Assembly: GCA_022829145.1 (NCBI GenBank)
Contig: CM040753.1
Coordinates: 16,645,884-16,709,883 of the forward strand
Direction: 5' to 3'
DNA: 64,000 nucleotides
Source of the DNA: Albula goreensis
Lineage: Eukaryota > Chordata > Actinopteri > Albuliformes > Albulidae
The notes under the pieces are model-generated. The model was not told the origin of the DNA, did not search any database, and saw nothing but the letters and a program-made list of their open reading frames with translations. Position 1 is the stretch's first letter, and every line of letters starts with the position of its first letter. The position numbers were made by a program, and so were the translations under genes. This document shows positions 35,815-49,215 of this stretch, piece after piece.

Positions 35815-37077
35815 ACTGAACTGACCACAGGCTTATAAGCAAATCACATGCTTTGGAGTCCTGGATGCTGGTAAAGCAACAAGATTGGCTCCCACGCCCC
35901 CCTATTCCCTTTGCCTCTTTCACGCCACACCATGGTGCCAACCAGCATTTTTTAAAATTATTTTCCTTATTGTAAATTCCAGCAGTCAGATGTAATCAGG
36001 ACTGGCCACTCTGACATGCAAGCTGCTTCATCCTGCATATTCCCATGCATTTATAATGCTAACATGGTTGATTCTGCACTGAGAGGAGAGGAGAGTGGGG
36101 GTGGATGCATGGCTGATGGTGCTCTGAGTGCAGGACACAGCCATGGCTCCAGGGGTTGGAGTGGGGGTGTGGGGGGGAGACACACAGAAAAAATGTAAAG
36201 AAAAAGAACATTAATTAAAGAAACTGTTCCACCTGAGGAAAAAACCCTTACATGTCACAGCTGCTCTAAGCTAACCTTAGGCTGTTTATTTAGGTATGCA
36301 GCTGCCCTTGACTAGGGGGACCACCTTGTTCCTCTCCATTAACTACAGTGAATGTGGGAGAAATGATCAGGAGAGAAAAAAGAAGGTTTTTTTCAATTCC
36401 ACAAAGAGGAGAAGAGCAGCCAAATCAATGTGTGAACTCTAGTCTGAAGAAGGATGTCCGTGTGATCCGCAGATCCATTGTGCAATGGGAAGTTTCCACA
36501 GTTTGAGGTAATGTTCTTACATGAGTGATGATTATGAAATCCGAGGCGATGTTTATCCTAGAGGGGGAGTGGGCAAGGCAAACAGGGTCAGGCCGGTTTC
36601 AGAGCCACTATAACAGGGAGCCATTCCAGGTCTGCTGCACGCTCATTTAAACGGATGATTTGCTTGCTCACAATACATTGGAATGAGGGGCTCAGACATG
36701 GAAGGAAATCCGTTAAATGTACATCTCCACCATCCACACACACATACACACACACAGAAAACCCTCAACCTTTCTCTCGATCATGGTCAAAATAAAGCTC
36801 CGCACCGTTTTGGTGTTAAAGTAGCATGGGGGAAAAAAATAAAATCCCAGGAGATTCAACGGTCCAAGGAGGGAAGCGGAGGTCTGTGTGGGCGGGCACA
36901 GCGAAGAGGACACCCTGCCTGTTCAGCGATTGCAGGACAAAATGGCTGCTTCTGTGTCTGTCTTTCTGTCTGTCTGTCAAACTGCCAGGGCCAGACTAGA
37001 CAAATTCACTTCCCAGAATGTTTTTGCTTACACCTCCAGCCTCCCTAAAAATTTACCACGCCAAGATGCATGTGCAC

Positions 37078-37133
37078 ATACTCACATACACACACACACA
37101 CACACACACGCATGCACACATACACACACACAA
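37078..37133. repeat. (CA)n microsatellite, interrupted
   Basis: CA runs separated by GCATG and TAC interruptions. A shorter CA run lies nearby at about 36735-36759. Confidence 0.9.
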
Positions 37134-39387
37134 CAGATGGCAGACTGATGTCACTGATCACGGAAGAGTGGGCGTGTGATGGGACATTCTTATTATGGCG
37201 CCTGAACACTTACAGAAGTGAGGTGAAAATTTCATTACAAAAAATAACTTAATAAACGGTTCTCAGCTGTGTTGCTGATATGAGTGTGAAAGAGTGGGCT
37301 AAATCTAAAAGAAAAAAAATGTGAACTGGCAACTGTCTGCAGTAACCATTGGGGGAAGAAGAGAAAGAGTATTAGGCTAGTTCCAGCTAGTTTTGTTTTT
37401 TTGTGTTTTCTCCCGCCCCCCCACACTGATTCCGATTAATTTGCCTGGGGACAGCTTCACGGAGGTGAGACTGGGATGAGAAAGCTGTTTGAACTACCTG
37501 ACTCCTGGAGGACTTCAAAGCTATTTCTGACAAACAAACAGGAAACTGCAACGGGAACAGTCCATATCTTATTCTCAAGCTTTTCTCTCTCCTCCTTCAC
37601 ATAAAAATCACTGTATAATGGTAAAAGGAAGAGAGAAAAAAACACTGCCCCTGAGAATCCGTGTCCCCGGCTTTTCAAATTTAAAACCAAAGCCATTCAC
37701 CTTTAAAAAGTCACTGCCTAACCACTTCAAAACAGATTATTCCACTTTAAAAAAGCAGGCAGTTCTAAATTTTCCTGTCCCTGTCTCTTCAAAATTGCCT
37801 TCATTTGCTAAATAAAGGAGCAATAACCATTAAGGGAAGCGATGCAATCGTATTTAATTGCGCATGAGTGTGTTGTTGATCGTCCTTAATGTGACATCCT
37901 TGGTTGCAGGACTTTGCTTGTAACTGTCGGACATTAGGGCTCTTGTTTAATCACTTGCCTTAGTGTACTGGTGCCCATTGCATCAGGGGCAGTGAGGTGT
38001 GCTTTCCTTCCACTCCACCCCAAGCCTGTAATGCAACACAACTGATCGTGAGCAGAGTCCTGGACGATAGCAGATTACCATGCCATGATACTCTCATCTC
38101 ACTGGAGTATTTCCTGTACATTAACGCAATATTTTCAACATACTGTATGTCCATTTATAAGCCCCAATGCCTAAAATCATTGATGAAAAAAATGTATCAT
38201 ACAGATTGATGATACGACTTTCCCGGACAGGTACCTTCACATAACAACCAATGTTATTGGAGAGGCGGGTTCTTACTACTTATTAAGACCCCACCTGAGC
38301 CTTTCACACAGATCCATGTCCATGCTTTGTACTGGCCTCTGTCCTGCCCATCCCCCAGCCTATGTTTTTCCTCCCCAATGGTCACCTGAATTCAAAGCCA
38401 TTTTTTATAAAAAACCCTTCAGTCACTCTATACCTTGGTGGCATTGCACACTTCAAATGAGAAACGGGGGAATAAAAAGGGAAGGGAGAGGGGCGGTTAG
38501 AAAAAGTTCAGCCAAAAATACCATCAGGCTTGCCAGCAGTAGTGTTTCTTTTTCATGTTTCTCTCTTTCTCTTGCTCCCTCTCATACATGCATACTTAAA
38601 AAGTGTGCTTGCATTGCAGATCTTAAGAGGAGAATCGCATGAATTTGCATTTATCTGCAGGAACATTATGCAAATGGCAGAGCCTGGTTGCCAATTATCC
38701 GGACTCCTTTACCATTCTTCCTCCTGCTCTTTCCATCTCCCAGTAAAACTGCACTCCACGAGTGGCTTAATCTGGTGATTAACACTTGTAAATGTTGAGA
38801 GAAAACTCTTCCTGGTGTCAAAACAGTGTTTAGAAAATTAAGAACCTGGGTGCGCTGTGCGGATTGCATCGTGTTTTGAACGTAAACATTATAAAGCTCT
38901 TTTTTGTGAGAGGAATTGTTAATGGTTACTTAAAACATGCCATTTTCTTGAAACCAGGGAGTGAAGCAAGTCAGCTTATCCAAGCTTGACAGATCACATA
39001 CTTTCTGCTGGGTAGGGAATGCAAGGGACTGTACAGCCAAACAGATGTAGAGGGATGATCAAATAGCCAGATGTAGCAAGCCAGTTCTTTGTGGGCATTT
39101 GACCAAGACACCAGGGTTAACACTTTCACTCTTTTGAGAAACAGCCTTGGGACCCTTAATGGCCAAAGTGAGTAACGTGCTAACGGACTTTCCAGATCCT
39201 AACATCAGAAAACTGTCAACGGGTTCAGATTTAGGTCAAACATTCACCAGGACTTGTTTGGTGCCGTTTTAGCATCTAGTAGCATTTCTTACACTTGGTT
39301 GGGCTGCCTCTGCCTCTAACAGGTAAGTATAAAAAGCCTCAAATTTCACACGCACTGGCCGGGATCCAGTCAAATAATCTTAGTCTC

Positions 39388-39564
39388 TTTAAGGGTATGT
39401 ATTCAATCAAAATAGACTTTTAAGAGCATACATGTTTTACATTACAAAAGATGACATTCAACAGCACATGTTTGCTTGTCTCTGATAAAATAGAAAATAT
39501 TCAAAAGAAACTTGAGTTTTAATGTTTTGATTGTCTGTTTTGATTGAATTGTATATGCCCTGAA
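39388..39564. mobile_element. Short inverted-repeat element (MITE-like), copy C
   Basis: This is the best preserved copy. The left end reads TTTAAGGGTATGTATTCAAT and continues CAAAATAGAC. The right end reads GTCTGTTTTGATTGAATTGT and continues ATATGCCCT. The arms are inverted repeats of about 28 bp with a few mismatches, flanking about 120 bp of noncoding interior. TTAA before the GGG/CCC ends in some copies hints at a TTAA target site, but this is not shown in every copy. Confidence 0.5.
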
Positions 39565-39834
39565 AAGGACTAAGCGCATTTCACCGGGCCCAGCCGTTGT
39601 GTTTCACTGATTAAACCTGCTCAGTCAGACTCAGACTGTCTCATATCAATATCTGTCACACATTTCAACAGACAAGCTTGGATATAAATCATAACACCAT
39701 TAAAAGTTTACCAACCTGACATCAGAATTAATGCCATTGCATGTCACATGGTTGTTGCAGGGGCCGAGGGATGCGAGTTGGGGTGCTAGAATTGAATTAA
39801 CTGTTTTTTTTGTTCTCTGCGCTGGCTGGCAGTG

Positions 39835-40080
39835 CTAGCTGCGGAGGTTGCAGGCCGCCCTTTTTGAACAACATCACCTGCCTGCCAGTGCCTCTGTGGC
39901 TCGGAGCAAGGCGGGAAGCGTTATGGATGTGCATCATTTAATTACGAATCTGTCGGGGGTGGCGGGGGGTCGAAGCACATTAGTCCTTGACAATGACGAT
40001 GACGTTGATGCTTGGCTCGCCTCCAAGAAATTACACATCATTGGCATGACTCAAAGCTGATAACTGAGTATCTAATTAAG
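39835..40080. promoter_or_regulatory. ptprs: Candidate conserved noncoding element, upstream intron
   Basis: A GC-richer block without simple repeats. It contains TTTAATTACG (about 39937), a CRE half-site TGACGT (40000-40005) inside a GAT/GAC-rich run, TCTAATTAAG near the right end, and CpGs such as GGTCGAAGC and GGCTCGCC. It stands out from the AT-rich flanks. Assignment as an enhancer is an inference. Confidence 0.25.
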
Positions 40081-43000
40081 TGCAGGCTACTTGTTTTCCC
40101 TGATATGAGAGAACACAATATTACACTAGAGCTTTTAAAGTTTGAGCCAAGTGTGGCAAAAATACTGGCCCCATAGACACTATTGGACACAATATAGCAC
40201 AAGTTAAAATTCAAACACATCTATAGATTTAATTACCATAGCTAAAACTAGGATGGTAAAAATATGTTGACATCTAAATATAGATTTTTTTAACAATGTT
40301 AATAAATTAAATTCAGTCCTCAATTCTGGTTGAGGGCTGGCGACCTGTTGATTTAGCGTGTCCCATGTGGGCTGGCTTGGGGACGAGATTGCTCCTTTCA
40401 AACCAAGACAATTACAGTGCCAGTCACTGTAACTGACAGCAGGGCTGGGGGAATTTCATTAACATTCCATCCCATCGCTTCTATTTATTCTACACAAGGT
40501 GTAAGTGGGGTGCCGTCCTGTGAATACATCAATGCCATCTGTGTGTGTGTGTGTGTATCAGGGCCAGTCATGTCCATCTGAATAAAACGGAAGATTAATG
40601 TTGGGGGGGTGGGTGGATGGGTGGCTGGTGGTGGTTAGTTGAGCACGACAAATTTACTGGGGAACATATGCTGAATTTGTGTTTGAGAGACAGCACTACA
40701 GAATGTAGTTTTATTAACTTATTAGCTATACCTCTACAAACTGGAGTATTTTGTCTCTGGATATACAACATTCTTATTATTACCTAACATTACTGGGCAG
40801 TCAGGTCTGCAGATGTGGTAGAATTTGAGGCTCAGTTGAACTTTAAGATGCCTCCACAAAAGATGCATAACTTAGGCTGAAAGGAGGCACAGCACTCTGG
40901 TAAAGAAGCATTCATTTTGATTTTACAATAATGAAAAACATTATACTTTACTTGATTGAACGCACTAAGTTTCACAAATCCTACAAGCATACCAGAGCCT
41001 CTCATTCCCCTGTTCTGTATAATAACCTAAGGAACTAAATGAAACCAATTAATAGCCAATTTGGGCTAAGACAACAGCCTGCAGATGTGAATGGTGCTTA
41101 GTTATGCACAGGTAGCTCTTGGCCATTTGCTAAGACAAAAGAAGTCACTAACATATAGTTGGGTGGGACTGCAATTAAGCCCAATTTATGCTGATTTACT
41201 TTTTATTAAATAGCCCATTTATTCAAGGTGAATTTAAAAAATGCAGTTTTACCCTTTTATCTTTAGTGGTGACCTCAAAAAAGAATGAGTGAATGAAAAA
41301 AACAAGGTCTGTGTGTGACTGGAGATAAACACTGCTGATGGACCATTGACCAAAATGGCTGTATTCCATCTTTTATTTTTTCTGGACTTCTTCATTTGAG
41401 CCCAAGAAATGATCATGTTACTAAGAAATTCTTTTGAATTAAATGTTCTGCTGTTGGACTTTTTGTAAGAAATTATTTTGTATATACATACATAAATCAG
41501 AAATGTGAGTTAGCACATTAACATCCACTACAGACGGTAACGTTAACCCTCCAGAAGTGGCAAAAACGTAATCAGTTCCCTAGGCTTGGGGACCCTTGGT
41601 CTTCAGCTCGGCAGGCTAACTGTATCTTTTTTGTGTGGACCAGCTGGCAAAGGCCACGGTTCAAAAACCCGCGGCAGACCCTCCCCCACTACAAGTGCTC
41701 TACGTGTTCAGCAAACTGATGTGTCCGTGCATGGGCAGCCTGGAGCTCTGAGCTCTACAGCGCAGTCGAGCTGTGACGATGTGTAACAGATGGCTGGATG
41801 CAGCTCAGTGTGTCTGAGATTCATGTCTGTCACCTACCTTTCTCCCACCCAGGAAAAACTGAGATAACAAGCTAATAGGCTGTTTTTTAACTGTCAGAGA
41901 ACAAATAAATAAATAAGCCAAAATAATTTGATGCATGTGAATGCTTTGTTGTGGATTTGTTTTTGTGCATTTCAAAACTGTGCCTCAAGATGACTGTCAC
42001 CCAGTCCCTGACAAGGATTCCAGAGAATTCTGGAATGCCGGAGCAAACGGGGGGGTTCATTTGAATGGGCAGGGGTGGAGGAGGGGAGGGGTTAGTGGCA
42101 CAATGTGATGCTCTTGTGCTCCACAGACCTACAGGACGAGCCCCAGAGAAACACAGGCCATGCTGTCCCCTCTAACGCCTCCTCTGAGGCAGGAGGGCAG
42201 TCGTAAAAACTGGGGCTCCGCAGAGGAACCAAACACAAGGTTATTGTTGTGACCAGCCGCCACGTGGGCGAGTGCCACAGATCCGTCAGTGTTTTAGCCC
42301 ATATCTGGGTGTCAGTGCCAGTACCAGCACAGGGACACTCCATGGTGAATCAGGGCCCAGGGAGGCTCCAGCGCTCTCCCATTCACTTCTGTTCTACAGG
42401 CCTTAGTCTCAGTCCAAACAGGCTATAATGCTCTGGTATAAAAATGCTTCCTACAGAAGAAAAAAATGTAACATTTTGTCATTTTTAATTGAAATGCTTC
42501 AGATAAAATGATTGGGAGACAGAATTTGAAATGTTCAGAACATGGATCTGAGTATCTGATGATTCCAAAGAATCTGTGCCATTACTCACCCACCAATGGG
42601 GAAGCTGCAGGAGGAGGTCAGAGGTCAGAGGTGAAGCAGCTGGTAAAGCTCTTTAAAGCATTTTTACACTGTGGCATTCCTTCTCAGGATGGGTTTCATC
42701 CTTTCCTATCTTTATTTTTGGGAAAGGGAGTTGTGTTAGAAGAAACCCCTGGTGTGTGGAGGGAAACTGTGGATATTTTGGGGAGACAATTTATTCTAAA
42801 CACAGAGAATCCAGATTACTTAATTTACTCATTACTTACATGTGTGTTGCATGTCTATAAAACCAAAAGGCTACTGCACACGCCCTGTGCAGTACTCCTA
42901 GGGTTCTCCTTTTGGATTAGTAGCTTTACTGTCATCACTACAAATCCCACACCTAATATCTATAAAATTGCTAAATAGGTCATCATTTCAAACTGGCCCG

Positions 43001-45239
43001 TTCTCATAGGCTTGCCCTTGCAGCAACCATTTGGGGAACTCTGTTTGGATTTTCTGAATTCAAAATCATGTACAAAGAAAATCTTGAGCGTTTTCCTGCT
43101 TTGTGTTCTCATACCGCTGCTTCCACTGTGAGAGGAGGATTGTCCTCATGTTGTTCGCATTGTTTCTCAATGCTGAACGTAATGGTGGTGAAAAGATGGG
43201 GCCTTTACTCATTCCATCTCTGTGGAACCCTGATGAGAGCGTGCAGCTGTGTACAGGCGTCTACCACAAGAGCCAATCCAAAATGCCCTGCGCTTTCTGT
43301 GATTTTCAACACCAAAACAAATGACAAATAACCTCCAGGTATTCCAAGGCATTACTAAAGGATCAACATTCTCATCCACATCCATTATAAAAGGAAATGT
43401 TGCCCCATATGCAACTTTTTAATATACTGTCTGTCATTCTTTTTGTAATACTGAGGTAGAGGAGTATCTACATAAATAACAGACACAAAAGAAAAATCCC
43501 TCATGTCTAATATCAGTCACATAAACTATTCAACTGTCTTGGATGACTGTTACAATCCAAAACCAAACACACCTGCCAAGGATAAAAAATACATTGTTAG
43601 CATTAAGTGTTCTGTAGGATGTATTAATAAAGCTGGCCTTTTCACTATTAAAGCCACTGAGCGTAACATATCAGAACTTGTCCATTCTTTCCTTTACCTC
43701 ATTTTCTGCACACCACCCCTCCCTGCCATTCTCTTTGTTTATTATGATTTGTAGAACTTGATTGTGTTTTAAATTATATTACTTTTTACTACCCATTGTA
43801 TTGTATTGTATTATTTGTGTGTGTTCCTGGGTCTCCTGAGGTATTGTGTGTGAGTAACTGCTTTTATTTTACTTTTTATTCACGTCTTACTCTCCATCCC
43901 CTCACATCTCTGAAAAATAGGTCTCCTTCACCACAGATGTCCCAGACCCCCAAATATTCTAAATAAAACATTTATCACAGGCACATAAAACACCCCAATA
44001 AGCACACAGGAGTGAAAAAAAAAAAAAAAAAAAAATACATCCCATTTTTCTATGAGCAAGACTAACTGTGGTTTCTTACAATTCTGGCTTATTTCCATTG
44101 TTCCTACCATACAACTTTCTTGAACAACTTTAACACCTGAAACATCCAAAATTAAATGTGTACCACACAGACAGACAGGTGCATTTCAACTAAAAAGGCC
44201 TTGAAGCAAGTGTTGCCAAGACAACTAAAAAGCAGGATAAGAGCAGCAGATTCCTTATCAACATCACTGCTGTCAAAACGTTGGACATGCTGCTCTGTAG
44301 CTACGTCCTGATTTATATCAATACAAAACAAACAGAAAATGTTCAAGATACACACAATAGAGCCGTTATCCATCTTTTGGTAGACACCAATATTTATAGG
44401 CAGATAATACTGGCAAATGGATATATGAATGGATCTATCAGTCTGGGAGATCACATACATGCTTCCACATACAATGCCCCATTTTTCAAATACACAAGAA
44501 GGGGAAAGCAGAGAAATGGCAGTGACTACAAGATACACCAGCATATTAGTCAAACCATCATATTGGCCTACTTGAGATTTACAGTTGTGACACTAGCTGA
44601 TACTGTTATTTATTTCCAGCATTTACAGACTGATGTTGTTGTGTGTAAAATGCAGCTCAATCGTAGCTGCTTTGAAACAGATGGACAGCTACCTGTCAGC
44701 TGCATGGAATGTTTCCAAAACGAGAAACCCAAAATGCCCATTACAATAGTTTCCATTAAGGTACATATTAAATAGTGGTAGAAGTCTAGATATCTCTACT
44801 GGTCCATCCCTACCTTTGAATTGTTTAGTAGGTTTACTCCATTTACTTTGAAAAGAGCGTGGTTTACTTGGCTCAATATTGATTGTGTTGATAGGAAGAA
44901 TATGAATCATCCCAAAAGTACTGATGTAGTATATGATTATGCACACATACAATATTAGTATCCCAGGGGAAAAAAATAGCTAAATTGTGGAACTCTTTAC
45001 TTGCCCCAGAAAATGACACGGACGTGGTCTTTCAAGCGGAACATATGAATAAGCTAGTTATTTTTTTCTCAAATCATTTGTTTCACGGTTCTACAAAGTA
45101 AACATAAATCATTATTAGCATGCTGTTTTTAAAAATCCCACAGCTATACAAGTCTGAATGAACAAAGGCAATGTTTATTTATTAAGTTACTATAAAAAAA
45201 ACTATTCTTAATAGATGTTGGTGCCACACAGTACACCCA

Positions 45240-45430
45240 CACTGAACGCTGAAGAGCCTAATTAACTCTGGTTCAAGGCTCTCTGTTCTTTTTTACAGGA
45301 GCAAATCCCCTCGTCTGGGCCCCACCTGCTAATTTTGAATGAAAACGCGTGGGCCGACTTAATCAAAACCACTTTTAAGATTTTGAATGCAGACCATTAA
45401 AAACCACACAAAAGTCCTTGCCCCACTTTG
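45240..45430. promoter_or_regulatory. ptprs: Candidate conserved noncoding element, upstream intron
   Basis: Several homeodomain or T-rich cores are spaced through 190 bp (CCTAATTAACTC, GCTAATTTTG, CTTAATCAAAACC, CCATTAAAAACC), with a CpG pair in AAAACGCGTGGGC. No repeats are present. This is an inference from composition and motif density. Confidence 0.2.
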
Positions 45431-46380
45431 CAGGACTACCTGATTTTTTGGCAAGCACCAGTAGCTATGAGCACACAAAGAAAGGAATCTGGTCTAGATT
45501 GGTCTCACATGTATTAAAATATAAGCAGAGTTCAGGCTTTTCTTCAGTGCATGACTATATTTTTTGGCAGTGCAAAAGTTGCTAAAGAGTAGATGCACTC
45601 TGGGTGGGTCGGGTTTGAGGGCAGCCTAGAACTGTGAGCCACACAGGCATTCTTACTGGTTGACTCTTCAGAGGGAAAAAAAGAAAAATCTAACACTCAT
45701 GCAGAGTGAGCTCCAAGCCTTAATTACAGCTTCAGTAGCAGAATGTATGCAGCCCTGTCCCACACGCATTGAACATGGCATAACTCCTAGCCATATGAGT
45801 GTGACACGGGGCTCAGATAAAGCAGGCCGCGTCGTGCTGAGGTGTAACAGCTCTCTCAAACACAGGAGTCCTGTTGTTTCGGAGATGACCGTGTTTCATC
45901 AGCACCCTTTGTTTGTGAGAATTCTCGCAGTGTAGAAAAAAGGCATGGTTAAATAAGAGTGGGCTGTCGCTCCAGTACACCCCAAGCTGTTCGGCTGTCG
46001 TCAGGAGCTCTCAGCAAGATGCAGCCCGCTCCATATGGCCCCAGCACAGGCCCTGGCAGCTCCGCCACACTGCTCCGGAGGCAGACGCCTTCTCTTTGTG
46101 ACAGCATGTGTGTGCGTGTGAAAAACAGAGAGAATGAGTGAGCGAAACACAGAGAAGAAGAACAAGAAAGAAGAGAGAGGCATAGATTTAGAATTGTTTT
46201 AAAAAGCCATTTGTTTAACCTAAATAAAAGCCCACAGGAAAAAATATTATTTTCCTATTAACGAGTACAAGCAACATAAATCATCCACTAAAGCAAATTC
46301 AGAAAACAGGACAAGGGAGAGAGGGAGCAAGAGAGAGAGAGAAAGAACGAAAAGAGTATGACAAAGAGAGAGCGTATATG

Positions 46381-46505
46381 TCCATGCATGCATGTGCCAC
46401 TGATAGTGTGTGTGCATGTTTGTTTGTGTGAATGAGGGTACATGTGCATGCATGTGTGCACACATGCTTGTGTGCATATGCATTTGTATGTGTGTGTGTG
46501 TGCAT
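46381..46505. repeat. TG/CATG-rich simple repeat
   Basis: Alternating purine/pyrimidine sequence with repeated GCATG and TGTGTG. It resembles the minisatellite at 13 kb in wording but has no regular unit. Confidence 0.8.
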
Positions 46506-48449
46506 ACGGATGTTCACTGTGACCCCTGCACTGAGCCAGGCTATGAGCTGGAACCCGTGAGGCAGCAGGCCAGCACACTGCTGAGCTGGCCTCAGCCTAT
46601 CTATTTGTGACAGAGGTATTTTCTTCCCGGTGACAGACCCCTGTGGCACTCGAGCAACAGGAGGGGAAAGACAATCATGAAGCACCTCTGGGGCACCCTG
46701 TCCCCCTGTGCACAGCCCTGGAATTTTACTGCCTCCCTTATTTTTAGACCAGCAGTGTGTGAGTAAGAGATGGGAGAAACAAGCAGTTCAATCTTGCATT
46801 TTACTGCCCTGCCGGTCTAAGGATAAGAGATCGCACTGGTGTCCACCTGGATTCCCAGCTGGGGAGAAGAGCTCACAGTGAAATTTGGACAAGAAAAGGG
46901 CTTAGGATTCTGGGTTTGATGGTATGCATTCTGGGTTTGTTGTGAACAAGTCTCTTCTATTTGGTTTTACGATGCATTTCCTGTTGCCTGACCCACTGCA
47001 GCCTCAACCTGCTCAGTCAAAAAAAGTTCAGCTCTAATGAATGGTTTCAGCAGTCGACGTGCTATTTTAACAGACTACCATGCTCTGGTCTGCATCATCT
47101 GCCAACACACTCCTCTCACTGAGAACAGTGGCAGAGGTATGTCTTTGACAGATGCCAAAATACCAGTGTCCTAAAGCTCAGTCCAGAATTCAGTCTTTAC
47201 CAATGTTGCAGATGGCTATAGGATGTTCCAGTTTGTGTTGTTGATCTGAATGTACTACTTCACCTTTTTTTAATTTGGTTGTCAATTTTAGGGTGAAAGC
47301 AAAAAAACAAATAGCCATTGCACTGCAAGAATGACTACTAATACTGCTCAAATCAAATATGGGGCAGTACCCCATTCTTGATGTACAGAAATTTGACTTG
47401 GGCCCAGGGGCAGTGTGTGGAGAAGTGTTTCTCTCACAGCCTGGAGACCTGAGCAGCTGGGACTACCACGCGTTAGCATTCACAACAGACAGGAAAAATG
47501 TGCATGCTAAGGTGTTTTTCTGCTCCATCTATCATCTGCAAAAATAACAGTGAAACACTGATTGGACAAGCCTATGACTAAATAAGTGGCCATATGAGAG
47601 TACACCTGAATGAGTATACCTGCGTGTTAACAAGCCCCCAGGGATCAAGCATGCGGGATTTGTAGTCCACATTGCATCCTTCCAGATAAACGTTACGAAC
47701 ACACACACACGCCCCTAAACACCCTTACACAGACACACACCCTTAAAGGAGCATTGACCGACAGCCTGACAAGGAATGACATTAGGTCCAACAGGGCACA
47801 CAGTGAATATTAGGCTGGAAAACAGCATCAAATTTTTGGCCAGATCCCACAGGGGAAGAAACCACTGTCAGGGTGGAAAAGGTTGACTGAAGGGAGGAGG
47901 GCACCAAACTTATTTACTTCTTGTTGTGTGTGGAAAACCACAGTGGAATGGTTGCTCACTTCAGCTTGGCTGCTGGACTAAAAAAGCCACATCAGCGAGA
48001 AGAGCCATTTCCTGACAAGAGTCCCGAGCAGTGTCCCACGAGGAACCAGAGTATTGTGGTTAAGGGGGTTAGTGTGTTTTTTGTGACAGTGTTAGAAATA
48101 GCAAGCCCTTTTTTTATACACAAAGCTGGTGCTACCCATTTCCATGGAATTTCACTCCACAGTATGGATAAGATCTGGGTCAAAATACCTCAGAGTGGTG
48201 CTGCTGATCAAGAATCACTTTTCCTTTCCTTTATAATGGTTAGGTTAGGATATGAATGAGGAAAACCTGATCCAAGGCTACAGTAGCACTCCTATTCTGA
48301 AAGGCTTTGTGAATCCTTGCCCTGGCCACCATCCAAAAATAAGAGCAAAACAGAGCAGAAAAGAAAGTTGAGAAAACTAAAGCATTCCTTCATATGAAAC
48401 CCTTAAAACCCCTTTATTCAAAAGCGGTATAATCCATTTTTGAATGAAA

Positions 48450-48489
48450 GCTTTTTTTAAAACATTTCGTGAAAATGTTTTAAAAAAGC
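48450..48489. repeat. AT-rich 18-bp inverted repeat with a 4-base loop
   Basis: GCTTTTTTTAAAACATTT is followed by the loop CGTG and then AAAATGTTTTAAAAAAGC. The arms are complementary apart from a one-base shift in the T/A runs. The hairpin is compact and stable, with no known family recognised. Confidence 0.7.
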
Positions 48490-49131
48490 CCTTGTTTTTA
48501 AAAAAAAGTCTTCTTTTCCTCGGATACAAGCTTTTGAAACAAGTACAAAAATATATAAATAAAGCATTTGTATATGTTCACTTCCACTCACAAAGAGCTG
48601 TGATTGGGCTTGAAAGTGAACATTTGATGGGTGGGTGTTCTCAGTGAGCGTGTAGGCTGACTGAGCTGCTATGGGGGGAGCTGGATGGGGTAGAGGGAGG
48701 GCAGTGTGCATCTGGCTGCTGTATCTCTCCCCCTGTGGAAATCCAAACCAGCTGTGCCACTCTGCTGCTGATCTGCCAAACACTGCCCCTTTTGTCTGTC
48801 TGTGGCCTCTGTTGCTTTGCCGTTCTCCCACTCTATTTCATTCCACATCCCTCACTTTTCCCTCACTCCACCGCCCATCTCTCACTCTCCTGTCATCCAG
48901 GCAGAGTACACAGTGTCAGATCAGTGCTGTCTCTCCCTTTCATCCTCAAATGGTGATGCATGCACATCTGCATACAGGCATACAACACAACACACATACA
49001 CACAGACAGATTGTGGGCATGTAAAAGATGTAGGATACAACAGACATACACAACACAGCACAATACAAACAAGCCTACATAAAAACAATTACAGGGACAT
49101 ATATGAACACACACATGCACACACAGACAAA

Positions 49132-49215
49132 TACAGAGACATTCAAGAAGTAAATAGACACCAACATTCTTTGATAAAACTAAGGGTGTCTATTTACTTC
49201 TTGCATGTCTCTGTA
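49132..49215. repeat. Near-perfect 31-bp inverted repeat (hairpin)
   Basis: The left arm is 49132-49162 and the right arm 49185-49215, around a 22-base loop. The arms pair at 30 of 31 positions; the single mismatch is 49143 against 49204. The stem core includes AAGAAGTAAATAGACACC and its complement GGTGTCTATTTACTTCTT. It sits in CA-rich sequence of the far-upstream region. The length is like a pre-microRNA, but the perfection of the stem and the lack of bulges fit a recent inverted duplication equally well. Confidence 0.8.

Noticed and set aside
44281-44775. A 164-codon plus-strand open frame.
   Set aside because: No recognisable domain, an overlapping 133-codon frame on the other strand, and AT-rich composition. 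One such frame in 64 kb is plausible by chance.
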